64,000 bases of DNA from Acridotheres tristis. Lineage: Eukaryota; Chordata; Aves; Passeriformes; Sturnidae. Location of the stretch: the NCBI GenBank assembly GCA_037013685.1, contig CM072919.1, positions 25,088,255 to 25,152,254 of the forward strand, read 5' to 3'. Numbering within the stretch: the stretch's first letter is position 1; each line of letters begins with the position of its first letter. This document shows positions 10,201-22,115 of the stretch, piece by piece. A program made the translations under genes and the position numbers. The notes beneath the pieces were generated by a model. The model was not told where the DNA came from, did not search any database, and was given only the letters and a program-made list of their open reading frames with translations.

Positions 10201-13200
10201 TTCACAACAAGTATGGAATACAATTTATTTTTAGGTGATACAAACAATAAATATTCCTCTTGAGTTTGGTGGTGTTGTTTTTCACAAACAGCATATAGTG
10301 AAAAATTCTTCCAGGACAAATATAAAACAGGTTCTGATTCTCTATCAATAACAAAGATGAAACTTTACACTTTTTGAAAGAGGTGGGATAGATGACCATA
10401 AGTCAATGTATTTTTAAACAACATTTTGTTTCAGTGAATATTGCTGACTGACCTATCAAAATAAGCAGTAAATGGAACCTTAAAAATTAATATGACAATT
10501 TATTATGAGCTATCATTTCTTTTACCTTTTTGAAAGATGCAGTATCTCAGAATGCCCGGCGTCAGTGAAGTTCTTCAGTTTCTAAAGCATGACTTGTTCT
10601 AGAAGTAAACTTCCTCTTTAAAAGTGAAGTAAACCTCTAGATGGACTCTGTTACTTCCACAAACTTGCTTCTGGTAAGTGGGTTATTTATGGAATTGCTG
10701 ACAGTTTGTCTTCTGTATGCTGTTTCATGCAGTCTTTTTTTTTTTTTTTTTTTTTAACAAAATGCAATAAAAGAAAGAACTATAAGAAATCATGACAAAT
10801 AGGGCACGAGTATGCACTGCCAATTTATATTTTACAGATAATATAAAAAATCCTGCAAATGTGTATAGTATTCTTGACCCAAACCTGTTTGCAATTGGTA
10901 TTTGGAAAATAAAGATCCTTACAGACCAGCACTCCTTGGGTCTCTGAGAGGCAGACCAGGTAAATTGGGAGTTAGCAGAGATCATCATACTCATTCTATA
11001 TTGTGCCTTCCTGAGGAACCTCCAAAGACTTGAAGACAAGGCATGGGAATTGTCATTTCATCCTGTGCTGGAAGGAACTACTTGCTCGCAGGAATTAAGT
11101 AAATTCTCAAACAGCATAAAAGTGTAGAGGAAGAACCGAAGAATGTTTCTAATTCAGCTGCAGAAATATATCCAAATGTAAGTATTTATGCTGGAATTTG
11201 ATCAAGAGGTTTCAACACTCAGTCTTTCACGCTGAGAAATACAGTGGCAGCTTCCTAGCTACCTCATATGGACATGAGTTTCTCTGCACTGACAGCTGAA
11301 GAGCATTTCCTAACTCTGATTTCTAATTCCCTATAATTCCTAATTTTAATTTTAACTTCATTCTGATCAATGTGGAACAATTCTACGTTTTGAATTATTG
11401 AAATTATTTTTTTAAACTATCTTCTTATTCTCTAGGATTTTTGGCCAGCCATGGGCCGGAGCCATCATTACTCAGCTGATGAGATCTCATCAAACAAGCG
11501 TTGCTATTTTATTATTATAATGCTTTTTATTAAAAACACCTATGTGTTTTGATGCTCAGGTAGTTAGAACACTTTCTGATTTGTGTGTAGGGATGGTTCT
11601 GCAGTACTGTGGAGCTGCCTTCGGGTAGTTTTAAAGCCCAAATTTCTTATGTTCCCCTCCACCACATTTTTGTGCCTGTTTTGTGAACATCCATCCCTCT
11701 TCATTCCACCATCCACTCCATTCTAAGCCAGCAAGCTAGTAATAAAGTTCTTGAGAGACACTGAAACCAGCACCAACAATGCATCTTCCTTCCTGCTGGA
11801 GAAGATTGGGGTGGTTGATAAGCACGAAGATTTACACAGGCAACTACAACTATAACCTGCAGCTGGTAACCGTGGAACAAATAAGTGTTGCAACTGTTTA
11901 AATCTGTTGCTCCTCTATAACAAAGGATTTATATTTCAAAAAGAAAGGGAAACCTAGTAAGTACTTTTTTTCACCCACACTTATGTGTGGATGCCAGCTG
12001 ATGAATAGATAGGCTTGATTATAATATAAGTAAGTAAGGTAAAATGGATGTGACATGAGACCTAAGCCACTAAATGTTTGGACTGTTCTGTATGAATACT
12101 GTGTCTGTGAAATACATAAACGTCTCACATAAATATATGTTTGTAGAGTTTGCTTATAATATATTAAAAATATGTTTAAAATCCCACATACTCTCAACTG
12201 GTTTTGCTTACAGCTATGCAGGAAGTGCTGTGTCTGACATACACGTTGTGGAAATGTGAGATAGAAAAAAAAAACAAACAGAAAAACCCCAAACCAAATC
12301 AATCAAACAACAACAAAAAACCCACCCCAAAACTTAATTGCAAAATACTCCATAGTAGTATTGTAGCTGCTGCGGCAACATTCATATATTCATTTTTATT
12401 CTTGCCACGAAGAATGAATATTCATGCTAAGAATGAATCTCCCTAAAACAGAATAAAAGAAATGGTAGCTTTTAGCATTTGACTGAACAAACTCCTACAG
12501 CTTTTAATGATTAAGGCAATTGCTGAGGAAGAGTATTTACTAGGCCAGGGCACCTCACTGTACACAAAAATAAATAAACATAGAGGAGAGGGAAACTGAA
12601 ATGTGTCTCTGAGCATGCATTATAATCTATGTTATGTTCCTTTGGGATAACTGGTGTGTTTGTAATTTCTTACTGAGTTATAAGAAGTGCAAGTTGTAGT
12701 GAATATAATTTAATGTGGGTTGCTAATTCTAAATATGAATTACACTAAGATGGACCTTTTATATCCCCATGCTTTCCTATTAGGTGTTTTAATTCATGGT
12801 TCTGGCAGAATAAAGCCTGCTAACCCCATTCTGATTTAGAACAAAAATATGGATCAGTTGAGACTATTCAACCATTCACAGAATAATCCAGACAAACTTT
12901 CCTTTGCAACTCAGTACCATCAAAAGCTGCAGCTTTGCTGAGAGGTAGTAGTCTCACCCTTGTAATATGTTGTTGCCCTTGACAGTGTCAGAACGGATTA
13001 GTATTTGGATATGCTTACAGACACTGATGGGAGAGGCTTGTAAGATGTTTGTTTCCTGTCTGCAGTATGAACATTAAAGTAAAAAAAAAAAATATAGTCC
13101 TAATAACTTAGATAAACTTCCTCAACATTTGTGTATCAAGAGGAAGGAGAGTGTCCTCAGAGTGCGAAAACCAGAGGCAGAGAAGTACTTGTCCTCAGAG

Positions 13201-13593
13201 AACATTAGTTAATAACAAGGAAAAAACTGAATAGTGGATAAGAGGGCAGATTTACTGATAGGGCTACAGGATCACAGCCAACTGCTTGTTAAGACCTTAT
13301 AGCTCAGCACAGATGTCATGAGATAAATAATCAGCCAAGCTATGGTTTTAAGGGGACTGTAAACCTAACACTACCCCCCCTTATTAGCACTGAGTAGTAC
13401 AGTGCATGTTCTTGTGCTACCAGGCAGTACTTGCGCATCTCTACGGTCCTTCCCACCATTTAGATTGACTGATATCCACCTTAAAAGGCTGTACCATTGC
13501 ACAGCCTCCCACTTCACCACTGTGGCTGAATCTAGTCCCATTGGAAAATGCAGATTGATAAAAGATGTTCTTGTTTTGGAGTACTTGCTATAA

Positions 13594-13710
13594 CCATATA
13601 TATATATTTCTGCTAGGAAGAGCAACAGCTCTGTCTTTCCTTTGTTCTAGTGTTGCCACCAGGTGTTCTCTAGCACTGTGACATGTATATATAAGATGTA
13701 TATATATTTC
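13594..13710. repeat. Two short AT-dinucleotide runs
   Basis: ATATATATATAT occurs near 13,595-13,608, and related TATATA runs occur near 13,686-13,708. These are small microsatellite-like tracts with a non-repetitive segment between them. Confidence 0.7.
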
Positions 13711-14239
13711 TTACTTTGTCTCTATAGTAACAGCCTGCCAAAATATGTCTAGGAGCTTAGCCATGAGCATAGGAAAAATGGAGGAGTATACCCCACCATC
13801 AGGAAAACAAACTCTTTAGATAAAGTGTTAAGAATGGAAGACTGGAAACGGCACATGTAAGTTTAGATGATTTTAAAATATATTCTTCCCATTCTTTTTT
13901 GTTGCATGAAAAGCAATTGCAATGTTTGGTCTCATGTCTTAGAGGAAAGGAATGGACATCCAGTCTCAGCATTTGCTTTCATTGTTAATGCTTTACCACA
14001 ACTTGTAGTGCTGTTTTGTGGGTGAACACCATATGCTTTTCCTTTTCTTCACCCTTCATCTCCAGCCTCAATCTACTCAATGCATGATAATGCAATCACT
14101 CAGTTAATTCCTCAAATTTCTCAACCACTTTGCTAATTTAAGCCACACAAGTTCAAACACCCTTGCTTTACCTCCAGCATTCTCTGTGATCCAGTCTCTT
14201 ACATTCACTTTCATTTACTATGTGGTGCTATCATCACCT

Positions 14240-14745
14240 CCCCACAGATCATCAGATCCAGCTTAATCCAGCACCACCATGTTCACCACTAAACCCTATC
14301 CCTAATTGCCACATCCACACATCTTATAAATACCTCCAAGAATGGTCACTCAACCGCTTCCCTGGGAAGCCTGTTATAATGTCTGACGACCCTCTCAGCA
14401 AAAAAAAGAATTTCCTAATATCCAATCTAAACCTCACCTGGCACAACTTCAGGCCATTCCTTCCCATCCTGTCACTTTTTAAATGGGAGAAAAGACTGAC
14501 ACCCCACCTTGCTACAGCCTATTCTCAGGCCGTTGTAGAAGGATGAGCTTCCCTTTCCCCAGGCTGAGCACCCCCAGCACCCTCAACTGCTCCTCGCAGG
14601 ATTTCTGCTCCAGACCCTTCACTAGCTCTGTTGCCCTTCTCTGGACTCACTCCAGCCCCTCAATGATTTCCTGGTCATGAAGGCCCTAGAACTGAAGACA
14701 GGACTCGTATGGCCTCACCAGTGCCCAGTACAGGAGAATTGTGCT
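14240..14745 (-). mobile_element. Truncated, decayed CR1 LINE, reverse orientation
   Basis: On the plus strand this reads as reversed CR1 3' sequence. A segment like the 'ATCATCAGATCCAGCTTAATCC' 3'-end signature comes first (near 14,247). Then come the 'CCTAATATCCAATCTAAACC' block (14,416-14,435), the 'CTTCTCTGGACTCACTCCAG' block (near 14,637) and 'CCTCACCAGTGCCCAGTACA' (14,713-14,732). The inserted element is therefore on the minus strand. The plus-strand open frames of 108 and 65 residues are antisense to it. No intact ORF remains. Confidence 0.9.
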
Positions 14746-17099
14746 TTGTATTAGCATTGTTTAGCTACACACACACATTATCATCTTGCAGTTCTGGGCT
14801 TGCAAAGTGTTTCAGCCGCTTTTCAGAGTGAGAGACAAATATGCTACAGCTTTGTCTTGCCTTCCAAGTTTAGCACTAGGATTTAAGGAAACAACAGCAG
14901 AGTTTGTAGCATATAAAATATTTTGGTAGCCATTGAAACTAAAGGAAGAATTGGAAAATTACAGTGATGAAATGCAAAGAATCCAAAGACTCACCAAATC
15001 CTCGCTGAGAGGTAAAACTGCTTCCACTTGAGTTTTAGATAGTTATATGTTTAGCTGGAAAATAGACGTGAATAATGAGACCTTGTTTACCTTCTGTAGG
15101 CCATAAATGTCTTCCTGTTAGTAGCACTGCAGAAGCTACTCCAGCCACTGTGCAGGTTCATGGAAAGTGTGTGTGGGTTGTGTGTGCACACATACACGAT
15201 GATGTAGGTTTGCTACAGTATGGTAAGTTGATCTTTGAATTGATATTATGTGAAGGCAACAATTGTCTTTTGTGTTCAATGCAATTTTTTGCCAATATAT
15301 AAAAATTTAGAAAAACCTTGCATTTCACCACTGTCTGTAGAATTGGGGCATCATGTTAGCTATGAAAATAAAAGACACAGAAAAAAAATCTTGTGAAATC
15401 ATTCCTTTGAAGCTGAAATAAAAACATTGTTATGCCCAGAGATTAATTGTGAATAATCACATTCTGAATTTAATCTGTTCAGTTAAGGGGGGAAGCATAG
15501 ATGATTTGAGGAGGAATATTTTTCTGTCTTAAAACGATCAAAGTATTTTTCTATATTTGCAGAAACTGGTGGAGATATGACAGTCAGAAGTGGGGGAAAA
15601 GAGTACCAGTTCAGAATAAATAATGGTATCAGAAAAAACATGGAACAAATAGGGAAATAAACGGAAGGAACTTGTACTGGAAGTTATGCAAAGTCCTGCA
15701 CGGTTTTGTAGAAAATACTAAACTCTCAGTGTCCCCATAATGACTCAATTAACTCTGTACGAAGCCAGTTGTTTTCAGTTTTCATCTCTGTATATATAAA
15801 AATATCACAATGTAAAAATAGTACATGCACAAAAATTTGTAACATTGGCCAAGGGCTGTTTACTTAATGTGAAAGCCAGTGCTATGTAGTTAGACTTGGT
15901 GTATTTTCTTTTGGTTGCAGATTTCATTAGTAATTTCAAAGTTTCTCTCCATCCTTTTTGAAACTCATGCACCAATGAACCTGAAGTTCAGTCTTGGAGG
16001 AGAGGAATGAAGAAACAATGTGTTCAGGCAGGAGATGTATTTTTGTTAGAGAAGGCAATACTGGAAATGAGTAATGTTTGTTGGTTTTTTAACGTGTTAA
16101 TGGATCTGGTAAGTTTAAGGCAAAGCTGGAGATAACTTTGTCTCCAGCATGCTCCTTTTACCAGCCAACAAGGAAGCTGCTTACATGCAGGCATTGTAAG
16201 ATTGAAAAGACAGCAAGTACCCCAAACTTTTCTACACACACTTTGAAAACTGTCCCTGTGTATAAAGCTGTCATCCTGCAGCCCAGAACCAGAGCCTAAG
16301 CCTGCTCCTTACAGTAATCCACATGGCACATTGGCCTGAGCTGCATTTCTCCACAGCCTCGTGATTCCTGCCTGCCTTCTCTATCAGGCACCTTTAGCTT
16401 GCAATTATTACCTACATTATCAAGGACAAGTTCATTCCTTCTCCATGGTTTTTTCTCCCTCTCAGCCTTCACTGTGGTGACCTCTGGTTTTATTTTTTTT
16501 TTGCATAACCTTACACTAGGAACAAACTGTCGGAAAAGTATAGATCAGTTTTAGAACCAGTTTGGTTTTTTGTAAGAATTCATAATGTTTTCATGCCCAG
16601 GTTTCAATTAGAGGTTATCACACAACGACAAGCCTCAGTGTTCTTATGTATATGGAATGCTTGTGGCTTTTTCAGCTCTCTGCATTCTTCAGATACAGGA
16701 TAAAGGGGCCATATTAAATACTGAAAGTGCAGTACAAGTCTCACTTTCCTACACTTAAAGTGAAACAAGACCCAGTGACTGCTGAAGCAATGAATCACCA
16801 CAATATGCATATACAGGTCAGCTGGGAACATTCTCTCACAGCTGAGAGCATCCCTGCAGTCAACACTTTGCTGCTCCCATTGCAGCCACCTCTTGGCAAA
16901 TCCAGCCCAATACATAAGCATTCCTGTTAGTGGTCCCTTAGCCAGCTCACAGGTGATATGACGAGGAGGCCACACTTTTCGTTGCTGGGAGACTTGACCC
17001 ATGCAGGGACGATTGCCTCCCGAGAGATGTGCCAGGGCTTGGCTGGCTGCAGCCTTTTATTTTGTCAGCTCTCTTGGAGGCCAGTCAGAAGTCAGTGGT
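14746..17099. other. Non-coding intergenic DNA
   Basis: No gene or recognised repeat was found. Composition is AT-rich up to about 16,250 and mixed after that. The 132-residue minus-strand frame at 16,604-17,002 has no family motif. Confidence 0.5.
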
Positions 17100-17560
17100 A
17101 GACCCAGGGCGCGGTCCTGGAGTTCGGGTGCGGGTGACAAACAAGAACGCCTTATCTAGTCCTTGTACGAGTGGTGTTTGCGGAAAGGGAGAGGTGTTCC
17201 CATAATCCATCCCAAAGTCACGAACCTTTCCGTGCTTTCACCCTAACTAAAATCAGTGGAGGGTGAGCTGGGCAGAAAAAGCCCTTCTGCACCCATCTTA
17301 AAGCGAGGGAGAAGAATCTCCGCGCTCGCTCGGTGCTGCGGGGCTGGCTGCGGGCGGGGGAGCCCGAGGTGCTGGTGCCGAGCGTGTATCACGGCCGCTC
17401 GAGTGCCGTGCCGAGAACACAGCGTTCCCTTCCCGCCCCTGAACTGCGATTGAACTTCCCCAGCCCGCTGCGCGCCGGGGACCGCGCCGATACCCTCCGC
17501 GGGGCGGGGGAAGGGGCAGGGAAGAAGAAAAGCAAGAGGGGTGGAGGGAAGGAAGTTCCA
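17100..17560. promoter_or_regulatory. CpG-rich block 3 (candidate promoter)
   Basis: GC and CpG content rise sharply, most strongly at 17,300-17,530, with GCGGGCGGGGG near 17,350 and CGGGGCGGGGGAAGGGG near 17,499. These are GC-box-like sites. Flanking DNA is AT-rich. No coding exon was recognised on either strand, so the associated transcript, if any, is unknown. A TTG-rich low-complexity tract follows at about 17,610-17,700. Confidence 0.5.
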
Positions 17561-19589
17561 AAAGGGTTTATTTCATCCTAAATACTTAAGGTGGAGTGTT
17601 GTTTGAGTCTGCTTTTTTGTTGTTGATGTTTGTTTGTTTTGGTGTGGGTTTTTGTTGTTGCCTTCGTTGTTTTTTCCCTTCTGTTTGTGTTTTCTTTTAA
17701 AGGTAAAAGAAAAATAAAACCAAACAAAAAAATGCGAGACAATCAGCAGCCCTAAGCAAACATACGTTCCGAAAAGACGCAGAAAAAGAAAAAGACACTG
17801 CTTTTACAGAAATAGATTTATGGCCCTTTTGTTTTTTTGCCTTCCTGTCATTGTTATACAAGTACTTTTCCTTTACTCTTCTCCCTGCCCCGAGCATTAT
17901 AATTGTATGTCCTTCCCAAAGGAAACCGAAACTGCTGTGACCCCACATAAGAAAGAAAAGACCAAAGGTTTGACAGAGACCTCATCCCCACATGTTGTTT
18001 CATTTTTATAAAGGTACCTTTAAAGCAGGTGTCTCTCAGAGGTTTTCAGCCATTGTGGTGCAGGTCTCAGGCAAGGCTGTGTGCCATGAGAGCTGCAGAG
18101 GAGCAAATCAAGCAGTTTCAGCCTGCAGCATGTGAATGTGTCAAGAGGCTCAGAAGCGTGGATGTGTTCCTTGGGACTGCATTACTAGGGTTTTCTCTGT
18201 AAAATCTTTGTTTAAAAGGATTAGCAACACACCAGGGCGTTTTCTTTGTTTAGTGAAATCAAGTCTCTGCCAGTCTTGGATCAAAATGAATAATAAATCT
18301 TGAGAGATTTTGGTAACTACTTGGTATAAGTGCTTATATTTCATGCACAGCATTTGGAAGACTTTTTGCCTTTCTCTGATTTGGTTTCGTTGTGGAGAAC
18401 ATAGAGGTAACCCACTTGTTTACAGCTGTTGTTTGGTATTCTTCACTACCTAGTCCAGTTTAATTAACTTTCAATTTATTACTCAGAGCTGTCTGTACAC
18501 AATCTGCACCTCTTTTTCTTTTTTTTGGTAGTAAATTTGTATTCATATTACTGATATGTTATATCCTTAGTATGTTTCAGTGCTTTAACTATCCCATAAA
18601 ATCCTTTATAAATATTGGTTTTAGCCTGTTCAACAGCTAAATGAGGCAGCCTTTTGCAGACTGCCGATCAACCTGATGGAGCAAAAACCGTTTTTTCTCC
18701 TGTTTTACTATTGTACTGCCCTGCATATAAAATAAGCCTCTTGCCTGTCAAATGAAAAACATGCAAAAGACCCCTACTTTGGAATTCTTTGGAATCTTTC
18801 CTCTCACTTTGGAATTCTTTCCCTGTGAGACAGGTTATGCCATGTCTCCTTTAAAGTCTGTGCAGGTTGCATTCTGGCAGATGTCTTCAGCAAGTCTTCA
18901 GCAAATTCTCAGGTAGCACTTTCTCCAAACCTTGGTTCAATAAGTGGTAGACACAGAGCAGCACTTTTTGGGTGTGATTTGCACCCTTTGACAGCTGATC
19001 CCCAGCAGTGCACTGGAGCTGAAGCAACCCAGCTTGCCTTGTTACAGCTGTAGGGCCATGCACAGGTGGGGGCTGTGTGTTGGCCCTGCACCATGCATTC
19101 CTTGTCTGCCAGAGAAGGAGGCTCCCAGACTGGTTCCTTGTTGGGACACATTTCTCTTCCTCATTCTCTTTCCAACACAGGAAACCCTTGCCCTTGTCCT
19201 TGTCCCACAGATATTCTTCTCCCTCTGCTTTTCATCCTTTATCTTCCAGCTGCAGTGCCTTTTGGCTTTTCTCGGATGTTACTGACTAGCACTACACCGG
19301 CAGCCACTTTTTATCAGTTCATGTGTCTGTTTCATCAATCTTGTGATTTTACATTACCCACAGCCCTTGAAATCTACTTTAGACCTCTTTCCTCATGTTT
19401 GCAAGGCTACTGTGCCATAACTAGGCCAAAAGTAGTAAAAGGCTGCTTCCTTTCTATGAAACAGCCATGTTTCATGGGCTATGGCCCAGGCACTATGACT
19501 AGAAATGACATTTGTGAAGGGTGGGGAGAAAAATGGGCCCGACAGAGCTGGAGTATTGCAGTGACTAGAGATAAACCCTTCAGAGGAAA
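17561..19589. other. Non-coding intergenic DNA
   Basis: The interval begins with T/G-rich low-complexity DNA (17,610-17,700). A small local duplication of 'CTTTGGAATTCTTT' units is visible near 18,776-18,820. The 199-residue frame beginning at 19,066 shows no domain and runs across the left end of the inverted repeat, so it is not supported as a gene. Confidence 0.5.
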
Positions 19590-22115
19590 CAGGCTTCCAC
19601 TTTGCTGGTCATTCTCCCTGCTTGAAAGCTGCAGTTGCAGAGCACTCAAAGTTTGGAGGCACTGAATTGAAGCAGGGGCTGCAACCTGGATTTGTGGCTC
19701 TGGCCTGTGAGGTGTAAAAATTTTGCACAACCCTACACTACTCAAGTCACAACACCTTCCCCTGCAAAGGTCTGCCCTGGCTTTAAACCAGGCCTGGGCA
19801 CAGAAAAGTTGAATAGTGAAAGCTTGTCTGTATGAAAATATTTTTCACCTCCAGGGACTTCCAGACATCTGTCGAAGCAGGGAGCCACAGAAAAGGCTGT
19901 GCTGACCATGTGCTGAGCACCTGGCGTCTCTCTTGCACTGGGGAGTGCTGAGGAACTCTGTCCTTGGGGGCTGCTATTCAGAAGACAACATCCTTGAAGG
20001 ACGAGCAGATAACTGTGTCCTTCTCATTTTCTGGATTTCTGGCACCGTTTGCCTGTGTGCTGTAAGGCTGAGCACTCAACACGCAAGGAAGTCAGTGGGA
20101 GTTGCCTTCTGAGCCACTCAGCAGGACTACAAAGATGGCATGAGCTTATGCACGGAGAATATTAGAAGGGACAAATCCCAACTAGAACTGGATGCAGGGG
20201 GAAAAGTGGGGACAAAGGATGAGAAAAAGGCTCTGGTACTTAATTCCTTCTTTGCCTCCATCTTGAACACCACCAAGTTGTTCTCTGGGTACCCAGGCTG
20301 CAGAGCTAGAAGACAGGCACAGGGAGCAGAACAAAGCTCCCAAACTCCAAGAGGTACAGGTTAGAGCCACACCACTTAGAGGCACACAAGCCTGTGGGGC
20401 CAGAGGGAATTCACACAAAGGTACTGTGGGAAACGGCAGAAGTGTTCACCAAGCCACTTGCCATCCTTTCCCAGCAGCCCTGGCTACCTGGAGAGATCCA
20501 AGTGAGTGGAAGTTAGCAGAAGTGATGCTCGTGCATAAGCTTGGCTTGGGCACTGGGGAGGTGAGGGAGCAGATCCTGTTCAGAGCCGGCACACACAGAA
20601 CAAGCAGAGCATCATGGCCAGCCCACATGGCTTCCTGAAAGGCAGGTGCTGCTTGAGAACAGACTGTGGGTGTTGCCTACCTGGATTTTGGTAAGATCTT
20701 TGGCACTGTTTCCTACAGAACTCTCTGGGAGAAAGTGGCTGGTGTGGCTTGGAGGAGTGCACTGCTCACTGAGTTACAAACTGGCTGGTTGGCCAGGACT
20801 CACATCCAGCTGGCAGCTGGAATCCAGTGATGTTGCCCAGGGCTCAGTCCTGGGGCCAGTCCAGCCTAACACCTGTGTCATTTGTCTGGAGGAGGGGATG
20901 GAGTGCCCCCTCAATGAGTTTGCAGTGACACCAAGTTGTGTGGGAGTGCTGATCTGCTGGAGGACAGGAAGGATCTGCAGAGGGCCCTGGACAAGCTGGA
21001 CTGATGGGAGGAGGCCGGTGGCATGAGGTTCAACAGGGCCAAGTGCTGGGTCCTGCCCTTGGGGCACAGCAGTCCCCTGCAGCCTTTCATGGGCTGGGGC
21101 AGAGTGGCAGGAAAGCTGCCCAGCAGGAAAGGGCCTGGGGGTGTTGGCCCACCAGTGGCTGGACGTGAGCCAGTGTGTAGCCAGGTGGACAAAAAGGCCA
21201 CTGGCTTCCTGCCTTGGATCAGCAGTGGCGTGGCCAGCAGGTCCAGGCAGTGATTTGCCCCCCCTCTACGTGGCACCGGTGAGGCAGAGCCAGGAATCCA
21301 GGTTTGGTCTTTAGCCTTCAGGCTTGGGGCCCTCAGCACCAGACAGTGGGGGCTGGAGCACGTCCAGAGAGGGGCCACAAAGCTGGGGAAGGATGTGGAG
21401 CACAGGACTTAGGAGGAATGGCTGAGGGAGCTGTGGGTGTTTAGCCTGGAGCAAAGGAGGCTCAGAGGCACTTATCACTCCCTAGAACTGCCTGAGGGGA
21501 GGTGGCAGTGAGGTGGGAGCTGGTCTCTTCCTCCAAGGAAAAGGTGACAGGACAAGAGCAAATGGCCTCAGGTTGTATTGAGGGAGGTTCATTTTGGCTA
21601 TGAAGAAAAAGTTTCTACTGAATGGTTTGTCAGGCCTTGGAACTGACTGAGCATGGGAACACTGGAATCACCATGCCTGGAGGTACACTACATGAAAACT
21701 GATTGGATGTGCCATTTAGGGACATGGTTTACTGGTGCACTTGCCAGAGTTAGGTTCATGGCTGGACTCGGTGATCTTTGTGGTTATTTCCAACCAAAAC
21801 GATTCCATGATTCTATGTTCTATGATTCAGAAGCACAGTGCTCCAAGAAGTTATTTGGACTTTTGTGCCTGTTTGTCCCTTGAACCTGGGCAGCACCCTG
21901 GACATTGTAAGAAAACAAGGGCTTTGTTGTCCATCCTCTGAAGCTCCAGCCAGTTCTGATCAAGCATCCATGCAGCTGGTTTGGATGAGGAAGTTGACCT
22001 TCCAGAAGAATGGTCTTTTCTGGGCTGTTGTTCTACTGGATGAGGCAATGATGTGACTGAGCGCAGAGACCACAGCATACAGGGTACAGAGGAACAGGAT
22101 GTTCGGTGAACAGAC
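19590..22115 (+). repeat. Left arm of ~2.5 kb near-identical inverted repeat
   Basis: This segment is the reverse complement of 34,057-36,582. Paired positions add up to 56,172 at the outer edge, at the CR1 3' end and at the inner edge, so the arms have equal length with no net insertion or deletion. Every translated segment I compared is identical between the arms apart from single-residue changes near the ends. An example is an alanine/valine change from a G/A difference near 19,671. Identity fades within a few bases at 19,590 and 22,115. The arm holds about 510 bp of unclassified DNA, a CR1 fragment (about 20,100-21,828) and about 290 bp of unclassified DNA. Confidence 0.95.
20100..21828 (+). 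mobile_element. Decayed CR1 LINE fragment (RT part to 3' end) inside left arm
   Basis: The plus strand follows CR1 ORF2 and its 3' tail. There is an ALVLNSFFASIL-like segment near 20,230, QGSVLGPV near 20,840, FNRAKCWVLPLG near 21,029 and KKATGFLPW near 21,195. The TTTAGCCTGGAGCAAAGGAG block follows near 21,440. The end is GGCTGGACTCGGTGATCTTT near 21,763 plus the ATTCTATG-type terminus at about 21,810-21,828. The reverse-transcriptase FADD catalytic box is broken near 20,922 by an apparent one-base loss, and other frame breaks are visible, so the copy is dead. The start is approximate; the 5' portion is missing. Confidence 0.9.

Larger units (their letters stand above)
4666..14239. other. 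Gene-poor AT-rich intergenic DNA
   Basis: No exon, RNA gene or recognised transposon was found. It includes a C/T-only tract (about 7,190-7,247), a T run (about 10,735-10,755), an A/C-rich tract (about 12,264-12,325) and AT dinucleotide runs (near 13,595 and 13,690). The longest open frames (117 residues at 9,256-9,609; 134 residues on the minus strand at 11,898-12,302) have no recognisable domain and ordinary intergenic composition. Confidence 0.55.

Noticed and set aside
10735..10755. T run considered as the poly(A) tail of a minus-strand processed retrocopy
   Set aside because: No minus-strand polyadenylation signal or transcript-like body follows it, and no target-site duplication was evident.
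19066..19665. 199-residue plus-strand open frame
   Set aside because: It has no domain or family motif, and it runs from unique DNA across the edge of the inverted repeat. The mirror arm does not preserve the frame.
20911..21378. 155-residue open frame, identical to one at 34,794-35,261
   Set aside because: It is antisense to the decayed CR1 LINE in each arm. Identity reflects the inverted duplication, not protein conservation.
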